Notes: generated from the letters alone by a model not told the origin. A stretch of 64,000 nt of DNA from Mucilaginibacter conchicola (GCF_003432115.1 NZ_QWDC01000001.1:1054001-1118000); one strand, 5' to 3'. Positions 1 through 8,997 are shown, counted from the first letter of the stretch. Numbers and translations are program-made.

Positions 1-1239
1 CACGTGGAAAAACATTTCGCCTTTGCTAAATGATCTGATCATAGCTGCCAGAATGGTTGGTCTGGGATAACCATCTGCAAGGTCAAACACGCCGGACTCA
101 TACGTTCCACCATGACTTTTCAACAATTTATCCCACCCGAAAGATCCTAGTAAAGCCCAGGGTGTGATAGCAATTACACTAACGCCGTTACTATTAATTC
201 GATTGGCAGCAAGCCAGATCTCGTTAAGCCATCGCATTTGTTCTTCGCGCGTACAATGCAAGTGCACTTCGGTAATGGCGATAGGGATATGGTATCGCTC
301 CCAGGCCTCTCTAAGCAATTGGTTTATACCAGCCGGGCGAACATTGTTTACCCTTACCGCTTCCACATCGGCATAAGTATGTCGCCCGTTTCCACCATGC
401 GTATGCACCGGGTAGAGGGTTTTTTGCGTATCCAGATAGCGCTCACTTGTAAGATAATAGTTGACACCCATGATATCAGGTGGGCAGGGATTGGCTATAA
501 AATATTCCAGATCTTTCACAGCCATCCCATGTGCAAGTAGGTACTCCCATAAAGAGTGGTTTTCGTTTACATGACCGCATAGTAGATCAAAACTTAACCA
601 GCGTCTATCATTCTCAAATGCTGACTGGTATAGTAATGACGGGCAGCTATGTACTTTTGCCAGATCGTCGGTTTGTACCAGTTTAGCATCAGGATTGACT
701 TTTCTTATAGCCTCCATAGCCAGAACCGTTGCTTTGCATTCATTCAGTAGTATCCTGCAAAATGTGTGATCGCTGGTGGCGTGTGGGTACCAATGCCCAT
801 AAAGGCCGCAGAAACGTGCGGTTGTCAAAGGTTCATTTATGGGTGTGTAATAATTGATCCATGGAAATTGTTCTGCAACCTTAGCGGCATAAGCAGCCAG
901 ACCGATGGCGAAGCTATCTTCCATTATTTCTACATAGGCAGGGCCACTTCCGTGATGAACAAGCCCCGCGATAACATCAATGTTATAGTCACGAAGCTCG
1001 TTAAGTTTTTTTGCAGTACCTGCCCAATCGATAGCAACATCTTTATGAGGCTGATGGCGTTCCCAGATAATTGGAAAGCGCATTTTCTTCAATCCTAATG
1101 AAGCAAACATTTTTATATCACTATCACGATGCCAATGACCGGATTGATCCAACTGATCAAAATAAGCATCTCCAACCCGGTTAACGGTACATTCTACCCC
1201 GCCCCAAACTTGAACTTGTTTCTCAGGCAATAAATTCAT
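1..1239 (-). CDS. GH1-like glycosidase-domain protein, C-terminus beyond window edge
   Basis: The frame is open for 413 codons from the ATG at 1239 to the window edge, so the C-terminus is missing. The translation has a family 1 glycosidase-like fold: an Asn-Glu-Pro acid/base motif (E136, context TPINEP) and a later nucleophile-like Glu (E324, context AITEVH), where classical GH1 has TENG. Start: GGAGG lies just upstream of the ATG, which overlaps the end of the UDP-galactopyranose mutase gene by 17 bases, implying translational coupling. From memory, related Bacteroidota proteins are annotated as GH1-like domains fused to a dTDP-4-dehydrorhamnose-reductase-like domain. That second domain would lie outside the window, so the fusion is inference. 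A role in sugar modification for surface glycans fits the two upstream genes. It could also be a plain beta-glycosidase. Confidence 0.8.
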   Translation of the reverse strand, partial: MNLLPEKQVQVWGGVECTVNRVGDAYFDQLDQSGHWHRDSDIKMFASLGLKKMRFPIIWERHQPHKDVAIDWAGTAKKLNELRDYNIDVIAGLVHHGSGPAYVEIMEDSFAIGLAAYAAKVAEQFPWINYYTPINEPLTTARFCGLYGHWYPHATSDHTFCRILLNECKATVLAMEAIRKVNPDAKLVQTDDLAKVHSCPSLLYQSAFENDRRWLSFDLLCGHVNENHSLWEYLLAHGMAVKDLEYFIANPCPPDIMGVNYYLTSERYLDTQKTLYPVHTHGGNGRHTYADVEAVRVNNVRPAGINQLLREAWERYHIPIAITEVHLHCTREEQMRWLNEIWLAANRINSNGVSVIAITPWALLGSFGWDKLLKSHGGTYESGVFDLADGYPRPTILAAMIRSFSKGEMFFHV

Positions 1240-2347
1240 CAGCCTCCGGTTTGTCAGCCGTTTCCGCCTGTATTTTTTTAAATGTGTGAAGTGCTTGTGC
1301 CACAACCTGGTCCATATTATAATATTTATAAGTGGCCAACCTGCCTACAAAGTGCGTATCAGATGCATCTGCAAGGGATTTGTATTTTTTGTACAGCTCT
1401 GCATTCTCCGGCCTTGGTATAGGATAGTATGGGTCGCCTTTGGCTGTCGGAAACTCGTAAACCAAACTTGTTTTGTGATGCTTTTGTCCGGTGAGGTATT
1501 TAAATTCTGTTATTCGCGTAAACTGATAATCGTTTGGATAATTGATAGTCCCGGTGTTTTGGAACTTAGCCATATCTAGCGTTTCAAATTTAAAGTTGAT
1601 TGATCGATATGGCAGCTTTCCGTAGCAATAGTCAAAATATTCATCAACCGGTCCGGTAAAGATCATTTTTGTAAAGGGAATGCTTTCTACAATTTCATGA
1701 TAATCTGTGTTCAGCATCACTTTTATATTAGGATGGCTAAGCATTTTCTCAAACATCCGAGTGTAACCGTGCAAAGGCATTGATTGATATGTGTCCGTAA
1801 AATAGCGGTCGTCTTTATTCACCCTTGTTGGTACCCGGGCAGTTACGGATGCGTCAAGTTCAGACGGATCAAGATCCCATTGTTTTTGCGTATAACCTTT
1901 AAAGAACTTATTATATAAGTCTCGCCCTACTGCTTTGACTACTACATCTTCTGAGGTGCGAACCTGCGGCACGTTTTCTCCTTTCGATGCAAAAAACCCA
2001 TCCAGTTCGGTACTGCTTAGATCCAGATTGTAAAGTGTATTTATCGTAGTTAAGTTTATGGGGATAGGGACCTGTTGCCCGTCAAGGTCGGCCAATACTT
2101 TGTGTTGGTAATGCCGCCATTCTGTAAAACGCGACAAGTGCTCAAATACCTCTTTACTATTGGTATGAAAAATATGCGGGCCGTATTTATGGATCAGAAT
2201 ACCATCATTATCGTAATGATCGTATGCATTACCACCAATATGATTTCGTTTGTCTAACAGTAATACTTTTTTGTTTTCTACAGCGGCAAGTCTTTCGGCA
2301 AGGATACTACCGGCGAATCCCGCGCCGACAATCAGATAATCAAACAT
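1223..2347 (-). CDS. glf: UDP-galactopyranose mutase
   Basis: Interconverts UDP-galactopyranose and UDP-galactofuranose, a cytoplasmic FAD enzyme that supplies Galf for surface polysaccharides. The 374 residues match the usual family length. The N-terminus is an FAD-binding Rossmann motif (VGAGFAGS, residues 7-14), followed by the typical KRNHIGGNAYD segment near 33-43 and C-terminal GRLATYKYYNMDQ. The start ATG overlaps the stop of the upstream glycosyltransferase gene in an ATGA arrangement, so the two are translationally coupled. The GH1-like gene follows with a 17-base overlap, making a tight three-gene minus-strand operon. Presence of glf suggests that a galactofuranose-containing glycan is made, perhaps using the neighbouring glycosyltransferase. 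Confidence 0.95.
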   Translation of the reverse strand: MFDYLIVGAGFAGSILAERLAAVENKKVLLLDKRNHIGGNAYDHYDNDGILIHKYGPHIFHTNSKEVFEHLSRFTEWRHYQHKVLADLDGQQVPIPINLTTINTLYNLDLSSTELDGFFASKGENVPQVRTSEDVVVKAVGRDLYNKFFKGYTQKQWDLDPSELDASVTARVPTRVNKDDRYFTDTYQSMPLHGYTRMFEKMLSHPNIKVMLNTDYHEIVESIPFTKMIFTGPVDEYFDYCYGKLPYRSINFKFETLDMAKFQNTGTINYPNDYQFTRITEFKYLTGQKHHKTSLVYEFPTAKGDPYYPIPRPENAELYKKYKSLADASDTHFVGRLATYKYYNMDQVVAQALHTFKKIQAETADKPEADEFIA

Positions 2348-3525
2348 CAGGATTGAATTAGGGAATTATAAACTGCAGGTGCAGGTGCCAGTACGGCCTT
2401 CATTTTTTCAGTCATCTGTTCGCAGGTTTGGTCCCACGAATTTTGGGCAAGGAAGAAATCAACTTTTTGTAACCATTCTTTTTTATTCGAACGATTCAAT
2501 TCTATTTCGGCCTTGGCAACAAAATCTGCCGCGTTTGTACCGATAGATACAAACCCAAGTTTGCCATACGGATGAACTACATCTTTGATCGCTGAGGATA
2601 CCACCGGTAGTCCTGCTGCGAGGTATTCGGGCGTTTTTGTAGGGCTTATGTAGCGTGTCGATTCGTTCAGCATGAAAGGAATAAGTGCCAGATCCCAGCC
2701 TGCCATCAAGGTAGGAAGTTCGGCATACGTTTTAGAGCCTGTATAGTAAATATTGCTATTTTGAGGCAATGTGTCCGGATCTATCTTTACCACAGGGCCT
2801 ACAAGAATGATGTCCCATTCAGGTCGCATTTTGGCCATATCTTTAATGAGGCCTATGTCAAACCGCTCGTCAATAACGCCATAAAAGCCAAGTTGCTTAC
2901 GATCTTTTTTATTAGCTTTTAAAGTTCTGGCTTGCGCAAAGTGCGCTTTATCAATACTGCTTGGAAAAGCATATATGTTCTGATGCTGATTTTTTTTGGC
3001 TTCGTAAAGTGATTGACCTCCGGTGAATACGATATCGGCTTTTTTAAGCAGTTCTTTTTCCAAAAGTTTTATTGATTCAGGGGCGAATTTGAAAGCAGAT
3101 AATTCGTCCATGCAGTCAAATACTGTAAGTTCGGGTCGATAGCCCCTGCTAAATTCTAAAGCCATAGGTGTATAATACCAAAACGCATAATCAGCCATTT
3201 GGTGCCCGGCCATAAAGTCCTTGAACAATTCTATCTCGATATCTTTGGATTCTTTTGGCCCGAGTCCTTCGGGTAGCTGCGGCTTTACAATGGTGATGTG
3301 TTTCCCACGCTTTAAATAAACATAATGAGGCGTAGTTTGCCCCGGAAGAAAAACGGGTTCTTCGATATAAAATAGTTCTGTTGACTCAGACAAACGCGTT
3401 AATATGTGCTGCGGCCGCTGAAAAACAAAGTCCCATCTCAGGTGAGAAAAGCATATCAGATTAGTTGGCAACCGCCCTGGAATTGCAGAGATTGGCTTGT
3501 TATTTAAATCTTTAATTAATTGCAT
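2347..3525 (-). CDS. GT-B glycosyltransferase (family 1/4-like)
   Basis: A 392-residue GT-B glycosyltransferase of the group often seen beside glf in Bacteroidota. The N-terminal domain opens with LICFSHLRWDFVFQRPQH, a characteristic segment of this group. The C-terminal domain carries the sugar-nucleotide-binding stretch SPTKTPEYLAAGLPVV near residues 293-310, including the conserved acidic residue. No signal peptide or membrane segment is evident, so it acts on the cytoplasmic face of the membrane. Donor and acceptor cannot be read from sequence. UDP-Galf is a tempting donor because the next gene makes it. It is the first gene of the three-gene operon. Confidence 0.87.
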   Translation of the reverse strand: MQLIKDLNNKPISAIPGRLPTNLICFSHLRWDFVFQRPQHILTRLSESTELFYIEEPVFLPGQTTPHYVYLKRGKHITIVKPQLPEGLGPKESKDIEIELFKDFMAGHQMADYAFWYYTPMALEFSRGYRPELTVFDCMDELSAFKFAPESIKLLEKELLKKADIVFTGGQSLYEAKKNQHQNIYAFPSSIDKAHFAQARTLKANKKDRKQLGFYGVIDERFDIGLIKDMAKMRPEWDIILVGPVVKIDPDTLPQNSNIYYTGSKTYAELPTLMAGWDLALIPFMLNESTRYISPTKTPEYLAAGLPVVSSAIKDVVHPYGKLGFVSIGTNAADFVAKAEIELNRSNKKEWLQKVDFFLAQNSWDQTCEQMTEKMKAVLAPAPAVYNSLIQS

Positions 3526-3678
3526 ATCATGTTTTTATCGCCGAAGCGTATTGTTTATTAGTAAAATTGATAAAGCTATTTTTGCGATATTGAAGGCTTC
3601 GGGATAAGTTAAGTTGGTTCTCTTAGTCCAATGGATATACTTGCGCACGGTCTTAATACTTGAGCTGTCGAAACAAAA

Positions 3679-3709
3679 CCAACATACAGTTGAAAAAATT
3701 GCATGTTGG
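3679..3709 (-). terminator. Hairpin with flanking T runs downstream of the 3729-3971 gene
   Basis: An inverted repeat with arms ccaacataca and tgcatgttgg (one mismatch) encloses an A-rich loop and is followed by TTTT on either strand. It starts 20 bases past the stop of the minus-strand gene at 3729, so it suits a rho-independent terminator for that gene. Confidence 0.55.
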
Positions 3710-3728
3710 TTTTAATTGATCTAATTGG

Positions 3729-3971
3729 TTACGATTCTTTGTCGTGGCCTTCGAGTTTTACCAGTTTGTTGTATACACCCAGCAAAAGAAATGGCGCTGC
3801 CCATTGCCCTACGAATAAGGCGGTGTGCTTCTTTTGAAAGATCTTCAGCGTTAATGAGGTAGCCATTGATGCTAATGCCGCCCACAGAAAAATATCTGAT
3901 GGCAGTTTAGCGGTTTGTTCTTCGATAGCTTTGGCAACAGGGCCTTCGCTTTTTGATTGATTGTTTTCCAT
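3729..3971 (-). CDS. Small membrane protein, unknown function
   Basis: An 80-residue protein that I do not recognise. The first 25 residues are polar and charged (MENNQSKSEG start). Two hydrophobic segments follow, roughly residues 28-45 and 52-68, and the tail is charged (KLEGHDKES), so it is probably a two-helix inner-membrane protein. It is the last of a run of short minus-strand genes (3729-5177) and is followed by a terminator-like hairpin. A real gene is supported by the coherent hydrophobic pattern and typical composition. Confidence 0.65.
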   Translation of the reverse strand: MENNQSKSEGPVAKAIEEQTAKLPSDIFLWAALASMATSLTLKIFQKKHTALFVGQWAAPFLLLGVYNKLVKLEGHDKES

Positions 3972-4045
3972 GTTTTTGTTATCGGTATGATTGTTATTTA
4001 ATTGAATGTATTACTGTAAGCTTACGCTTAGTGGATGTAGGTTGA

Positions 4046-4267
4046 TTATAACTTAAGAAGTTTATCACCGATTTTTTCAGCATAAAATTGACTGATATTT
4101 TTGGGTATTATATGCCAATAGCCTTCTTTTTTAAAAAGCAAAACGTTCTTCCCGCCTGGTATCATAACTACCCATGCCTTAAAAGTGAAATTGTTTACAG
4201 GATGTATCCTGATGTTCGTAATTAATCCTGATTCTGGATCTTTAATCCTGATAACGATCATAGTCAT
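4046..4267 (-). CDS. Small hypothetical protein
   Basis: A 73-residue ORF starting with MTMIVIRIKDPESG. It alternates hydrophobic and polar residues, suggesting a small beta-rich soluble domain with no signal peptide or membrane helix. The ATG at 4267 is followed two codons later by another ATG, so the exact start is uncertain. It lies 74 bases from the membrane-protein gene at 3729-3971, on the same strand. No family is recognised. Confidence 0.5.
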   Translation of the reverse strand: MTMIVIRIKDPESGLITNIRIHPVNNFTFKAWVVMIPGGKNVLLFKKEGYWHIIPKNISQFYAEKIGDKLLKL

Positions 4268-4410
4268 AGATATTGATAGTTAAAGCATATTGGTGTTGAA
4301 TACAGCACCAATATTATTCATGCTTTTATCAAAAATATCAGTTAGGATTATTTCCAATAAGAGTATAATACCTGCTGACTATGTGGCTATTACTCGTTTT
4401 TAACTTTTTC

Positions 4411-4775
4411 TTATTTTCCTTCCTTTTGAACCGGATCTGTAAGTAAAGAAGCCATAAGTCCCGTAACACCAATGCTCATCAGCGCGTTACGAGCCACATT
4501 CTTTTTATTGAACGCTAATAAGCAGGGTGATGCCAATACCAACAGACTTATCGTAATATAAATCGGCAACGGCGTTTTGGCAGGTATCAGTTTTGTTAAC
4601 CCCCAGTTTGCTTTGGTAAGTACAATGTACGTAAGCGCACCTGCTCCAAGTGCGCAGCAGATAATTGCTGAGATCTTTTGATCGTCAATCCTGTTAAGTG
4701 CGGTATGAGCGGAACTACAATTGCATAATTGTAATCGATAATCCCATGGGTAGTAATAGATATTGGTTTTTTCAT
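4411..4775 (-). pseudogene. SPW-repeat-like small integral membrane protein, frameshifted
   Basis: Reading from the ATG at 4775 gives MKKPISITTHGIIDYNYAIV and then PLIPHLTGL. The frame then becomes nonsense, and the coding sense continues one frame over as DDQKISAIICCALGAGAL through to the stop at 4411. The span is 365 bases, one short of 122 codons, so a single lost base near 4690 (TTGGAC read as TTGAC) joins the halves into a protein of about 121 residues with four hydrophobic stretches. The full reading resembles small four-helix membrane proteins common in Sphingobacteriaceae. It is either a broken gene or a base-calling error. The neighbouring gene has a similar single-base problem. Confidence 0.65.
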
Positions 4776-4795
4776 ATTGGCAATTAAGCAAGTTA

Positions 4796-5177
4796 TTAAT
4801 TATGATTATTTGCTTCCTTGGGCTTTGGCAAAGGCCTAAATACAGCATAGTGAATAGCGAAGTGTTTGGCAGGAACGGCGTTGCTATCAAGCAATTCATT
4901 TAACCTTGCATTCATGACCCAAACTTCGTTGCGGTTAAATGTTGCGGTGGCAGGGTAAGTAAAGCGGTCTGCTATCAACGTACTAGCAGCAAGTTTTGCG
5001 TTTTGCCAAATATCTGTTGATTCAAGTTGAATGATCATATCATTAATCGAGATGTTGCGGGTAATGGTGACCATTTTCGCTTTGATTCCGGTTTTTGGGG
5101 GGCAGCCCTCGTTGGGCATAAGCACTAAAACCAAGCGTGTAAATGCCGACTATAATGACAAGTTTGAGTAACCCCAT
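4796..5177 (-). pseudogene. Exported small protein, frameshifted after the signal peptide
   Basis: From the ATG at 5177 the reading MGLLKLVIIVGIYTLGFSAY, followed by AQ, is a good Sec signal peptide. The mature part then leaves frame at a CCCCCC-AAAAA run around 5100. Removing one base restores RGLPPKTGIKAKMVTITRN, which continues through a 90-residue domain to the stop at 4796. The span is 382 bases, one more than 127 codons, consistent with one inserted base in the homopolymer. The mature domain, with NRNEVWVMNARLNELLDSNA in the middle, is not recognised; it is probably periplasmic. Either the gene is interrupted or the assembly has a homopolymer error. Confidence 0.6.
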
Positions 5178-5408
5178 ATATTATTTATTTTTAGTTAAAT
5201 AATATTCTTTTTAGAATAATTGTTTCGAATCTAAAAACTATATATTCCAACCAAGCGAAAACCCTTTTAAGTTGCTTTTCAGCTTCATTTTTAAATGAGC
5301 GATACTGACAACGAAAAAATTGCAGGAACTACCTGATGAGATGGTACAAAAATAGGCGGGACACAAGCCGATAAAATGCGTTTAATCTTTTCGACTGTAG
5401 AATTTTAT

Positions 5409-6104
5409 CTAGAATTTCGTTGTTAGCATTAACTGCCAAACGTTAGTTCTGGTAATACCCTCTTTTTCTTTTTGAAGCCAGTACATATAACCAAACTCCG
5501 CATCAATTTTTTTGCTGACCCGATAGCCTAAAGAAATGAATGACCGGTTTTGATCGAACAGACTGTTATTTACATTAGCATTATTTTGAGCGTTAAAAAA
5601 GAGCTCGTCCTGTACACCGGTAAATAGTCCTCTGGTGAAACCGGTATCGGCAACCAAGGGGATCTGCGCGCTGATAAACGCCCGAACACGCTGAGAAAAG
5701 AAAGAGCGGTCATCCTCCTTCAAAAAACGCTGTTCCAAACGTAAACGAAAATTCAACTCTGTTTTGCCTGCTTTAAAATTGTAAAGGTATTGCTCATAAA
5801 TCCGATTCTCCGGCGAGTAAATAATTTTACTTTGTTGATGCTCCCAATCGCCTTTGTAAGCATAACCCAGTGCCAAAGATCTCTTTTTATTAAAATTGTA
5901 ACTAAAGGCGCCTCGCAATAGCAAAGTATTGAAGTATTCAAATTGATTTGCAGAGCGTAGCTGCACATCAGTTAACAGATCAATTTTTTTGGATAAAGAA
6001 TGCGTGTTACTCAGAAAAAACCAACCCCTATTATTAACAGATTGTCCGTATCCAAGCGTTGCAAAAAACGAGAAAAATACAAGAGCTGAAATTTGTCTCG
6101 TCAT
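5409..6104 (-). CDS. DUF2490 outer-membrane beta-barrel protein
   Basis: A 231-residue protein with a Sec signal peptide (MTRQISALVFFSFFATLGYG, cleaved before QSVNN). It then runs in alternating aromatic/polar strands typical of a small outer-membrane barrel: WFFLSNTHSLSKKIDLLTDV, LRLEQRFLKE, FGYMYWLQKEKEG, ending LMLTTKF with a terminal Phe as outer-membrane barrels have. The pattern matches DUF2490 proteins of Bacteroidota, whose function is unknown. It stands alone on the minus strand with about 230 bases of noncoding sequence downstream. Length and start are normal for the family. Confidence 0.8.
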   Translation of the reverse strand: MTRQISALVFFSFFATLGYGQSVNNRGWFFLSNTHSLSKKIDLLTDVQLRSANQFEYFNTLLLRGAFSYNFNKKRSLALGYAYKGDWEHQQSKIIYSPENRIYEQYLYNFKAGKTELNFRLRLEQRFLKEDDRSFFSQRVRAFISAQIPLVADTGFTRGLFTGVQDELFFNAQNNANVNNSLFDQNRSFISLGYRVSKKIDAEFGYMYWLQKEKEGITRTNVWQLMLTTKF

Positions 6105-6512
6105 ATTACATAGGTCAATTACTTACAATCCCTTTTTATCGGTTAATGGAGATCGTTAATTTCAATTACTAAAATCAATAATCACTCTACACTTACAACC
6201 CCAAAAATTAGCTTTTGTTAAGCATGCGTTAATATTTAAAAATTCATACAACTGCATTTAAATTTTGCGTCGTCCGAACCCGGAAGTATTGGATTTTGAC
6301 GTTAATATTTTGATTGTCTCAAATAGGTGATAATAGACCAGCTAAGATGAACGCAGACTTAGGAAAGTCGTCAAGTACTTAAAAACTTTTGAAAGTCCAA
6401 GAAAACTTGCCAAAAACAGCATCAGTACAGCGGAGGGCACATAGGTTCTTAACCTAACTGTCCTGTTGAGCCCGGCGTTACAACACTTCAAAATTTCCCA
6501 AAACGGCAGATA
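6105..6512. other. Noncoding stretch, nothing recognised
   Basis: About 400 bases between the DUF2490 gene and the first recognisable piece of the histidine kinase remnant. No coherent protein reading was found on either strand. The right part may hold the eroded N-terminal half of that kinase, since a weak reading (CPVEPGVTTLQNF) runs in frame into the H-box region. Confidence 0.4.
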
Positions 6513-6927
6513 GCAGAGTTGCGGGAGCAGTTTATCGCTATACTGGGACATGACCTGCGAACCCGGCCGGCGCGATCAATCATAATGTTGCGCAGCTCGT
6601 GCTGCGCATGCCACTCGATGACCGTATGCGACGCCTTGCGTACATTCTGAGAGACTTTCTTCGGAATGCGGGAACTAATCGAGAACGTATTCGATTTCGC
6701 GCGGAAAAATAGAGGGAGGGATCTTTAATGCCGGGCAGCCGATATCGGAGGTTTTGCTCAGGAACCTCTGCCAGCCTTTTTCCAGGGGAAAGATCAAACC
6801 GGGGCAACAGGGATTGGGCCTGGGCTTTTTTATTGCGGCCAAGATCGCGAAGGCGCATAGCGGCGAACTTGCTATTAGTTATAATGACGAAGCGACCTGC
6901 TTCACCCTGACGATTCCGTTAGGATAA
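6513..6927 (+). pseudogene. Sensor histidine kinase remnant (H-box and C-terminal ATPase pieces)
   Basis: Three recognisable pieces remain. At 6513 the reading AELREQFIAILGHDLR is a HisKA H-box with the phospho-accepting His; the expected Asn-Pro after it is lost and the frame stops near 6650. At 6753 the piece LPAFFQGKDQTG matches the segment before the G2 box. At 6802, one frame over, QQGLGLGFFIAAKIAKAHSG gives the G2 box and the end of the HATPase domain, stopping properly at 6927. Only about 200 bases separate the H-box from the G2 lead-in, against roughly 600 in an intact kinase, so there is an internal deletion as well as frameshifts. A receiver-domain gene follows 66 bases later, presumably its former partner. 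Confidence 0.75.
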
Positions 6928-6993
6928 TTTATTGGTACATTATTTGTCTTTAATAACTATCCGATAGCCCCTAACCGGCCACCGGCCGGCAGT

Positions 6994-7368
6994 ATGGCAC
7001 AAGAAAAGGTTCGCAAAGCGTTAGTAGTTGACGATGATCCTAACATCCGCGATATTATCATGATGGTACTAGACATGGAAGGGTATGTCGTCACAGGCCT
7101 GGATAACGGTCACCAGGTCATACAGGTCGCCAAGCTGGAACATCCTGATATCGTGTTGTTAGATGTCATGCTGGGCGATGCAGACGGCCGTGAAATTTGC
7201 CGTGCCTTGAAGACTGACCCGGCAACGGAAGCAATCCCGGTGTTGATTGTTTCTGCTACTCACGGGACGGCTGACCTGAAAACCAGCAGTTGCGGCGCAA
7301 ACGACCACTTGGCGAAACCTTTCGATATCCGGGAGCTAATTGCCCGGGTCAAAAAGCTGGCGGCCTGA
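6994..7368 (+). CDS. Single-domain response regulator (receiver only)
   Basis: A 124-residue CheY-like receiver with all key residues: the acidic pair in ALVVDDDPN (residues 13-16), the phospho-acceptor Asp in IVLLDVMLGD near 54, the Ser/Thr in LIVSATHG near 86, and the Lys in HLAKPFDI near 108. There is no output domain, so it must act by protein contact or in a phosphorelay. It sits directly downstream of the decayed histidine kinase and would be an orphan if that kinase was its partner. The ATG at 6994 is preceded by CCGGCCGGCAGT, with no clear Shine-Dalgarno site. Confidence 0.9.
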   Translation: MAQEKVRKALVVDDDPNIRDIIMMVLDMEGYVVTGLDNGHQVIQVAKLEHPDIVLLDVMLGDADGREICRALKTDPATEAIPVLIVSATHGTADLKTSSCGANDHLAKPFDIRELIARVKKLAA

Positions 7369-7503
7369 AACGGGGAAAAATTGCCACATTTTCTACGATT
7401 GATCGTGAATGAACTGAATCTAAACTGGATGCAAACCGCGTTGCATTTAGGAACCGGTTGACAGCGTTCCTATTAAATTCTCCGAACAGATTACTATTTT
7501 AAA

Positions 7504-8997
7504 TTATGGGTGTTCTTTCAAACCCCAAACAGAAACCGAACCGGCCTTAACCGTAAATTGCGCCCAGCCATCTTCATTAATCCTTATTTCCTCATTTATT
7601 TTATTTAATAGATCGACAAATACTTTGCCCGCAAAATTACTGCCCAACTCCATATTTTTGGTACCAGCGTCGCCATTAGAAATTAGTACCGCGCAGCCAG
7701 AGTTTTGATGTTCCTCGTTCCCGATTCTCGTCCATCCGATGCAATTCGGATGGTCGAAATAATCGTGTTGCTCACCATAAGCTAAATGTTTACGTGCATA
7801 TAATAAAGCCTCCATCTCATCCACATTTTCTAAGGTAACTTTATAGTCTTCACCGTCTCCGCCCTTATCTTTATACTTTGCGCCGTATAGGTCTGTGTAG
7901 AAAATACAAGGATAACCATCTGCACGTAGCAGGATCAATGCATAAGCAATAGGCCTGAACCAGGCCTGTACCGGTTGTTCTAAAGATTGTAAAGGCTGAG
8001 TATCGTGATTTTCTACCAAAGTGACCGCCAGTGCGGGATTCGCCTGAACTAAAGTTCCGTCGAAAATACTGCGGAGATCAAAGTTATTTCCTCCATTAGA
8101 AGCTTTATGAAAATTGCCCTGCAAAGGAGCGTCGAATAAGGACATGCGGCCACCGGTCGCTTCGATATAGTTCAGCATAGGTTGCAGATTATAAGGCTCC
8201 CAATATTCACCCACTGTAAAGAATTCGTGCTGTAATTCAGTCCGCAGGTAATCCAGCCACTCATTAAAGAAGGTTGGGTCCATATGTTTGATGGCATCCA
8301 AACGAAAACCATTGAAACCGACAGTCTTATAATACCATTTGCCCCAGCGTTTCAATTCTTCCCTCACGTTCGGATTTCGGAAATCAATATCACAAAGCAT
8401 TAAAAAATCATAATTACCGTGCTCATCAGACATCACCTGTTGCCAACCTTCGCCAGATTCGTTCTGGATGCTGAAGATAGCCGTTTCTTTTGTGCGTGCA
8501 TCGTAATCTACACCGGCAAAACACTGATGATCCCAGATAAATTGTGAATATTGGCCCTTACGGCCTGGGAAAATAAATTTGGTAAAGGCTTCAATCTCGT
8601 AAGGATCGCTAATGAATTCGTTACGGTTGTCTGGGTTGACCTTGCGAACTGTAATGGTTTCTTTTTCATCTGCGCCGCCCATATGGTCCAGGACGATATC
8701 GGCATAGACTTTCAGGCCCGCGGCTTTTGCTGCGGCCACCGCATCGATCAGTTCCTGTTTGGTGCCATATTTTGTAGCTACCGATCCCTTCTGATCAAAT
8801 TCACCCAGATCGTACAGATCATAAGAATCGTATCCATTTGCTTGGCTGCCTGCCATCCCTTTATGTGCCGGTGGCAGCCAAACGGTATCGATTCCTATAT
8901 TTTTTAAGTGCTCAGCTTCAGCTTTGAAGTGCTTCCACAAACTGCCGTCTGCCGGGTAATACCATTCAAAGAATTGTAACATGGTGAAGTTTTCCAT
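7504..8997 (-). CDS. Cytoplasmic alpha-amylase, GH13
   Basis: A 497-residue GH13 alpha-amylase without signal peptide, so cytoplasmic; it hydrolyses alpha-1,4 glucan or maltodextrin, for instance stored glycogen. The four GH13 signature regions are present: DIVLDHMGG near 97-105, GFRLDAIKHMD near 229-239 with the catalytic nucleophile Asp, FTVGEYW near 259-265 with the acid/base Glu, and VENHDTQ near 326-332 with the transition-state Asp. The length is that of the family that includes bacterial AmyS/AmyA enzymes. It is transcribed alone, away from the receiver gene. Nearby stress genes (catalase, transaldolase) suggest a stationary-phase or stress role, which is inference. Confidence 0.92.
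   Translation of the reverse strand: MENFTMLQFFEWYYPADGSLWKHFKAEAEHLKNIGIDTVWLPPAHKGMAGSQANGYDSYDLYDLGEFDQKGSVATKYGTKQELIDAVAAAKAAGLKVYADIVLDHMGGADEKETITVRKVNPDNRNEFISDPYEIEAFTKFIFPGRKGQYSQFIWDHQCFAGVDYDARTKETAIFSIQNESGEGWQQVMSDEHGNYDFLMLCDIDFRNPNVREELKRWGKWYYKTVGFNGFRLDAIKHMDPTFFNEWLDYLRTELQHEFFTVGEYWEPYNLQPMLNYIEATGGRMSLFDAPLQGNFHKASNGGNNFDLRSIFDGTLVQANPALAVTLVENHDTQPLQSLEQPVQAWFRPIAYALILLRADGYPCIFYTDLYGAKYKDKGGDGEDYKVTLENVDEMEALLYARKHLAYGEQHDYFDHPNCIGWTRIGNEEHQNSGCAVLISNGDAGTKNMELGSNFAGKVFVDLLNKINEEIRINEDGWAQFTVKAGSVSVWGLKEHP

Noticed and set aside
164..1098. Three plus-strand ORFs of 70-110 codons
   Set aside because: They lie antisense to the GH1-like gene, whose reading is continuous and has catalytic motifs.
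6342..6910. ORFs of 60-92 codons on both strands around the kinase remnant
   Set aside because: Arg/Ser-rich without pattern; they overlap recognisable kinase pieces in other frames.
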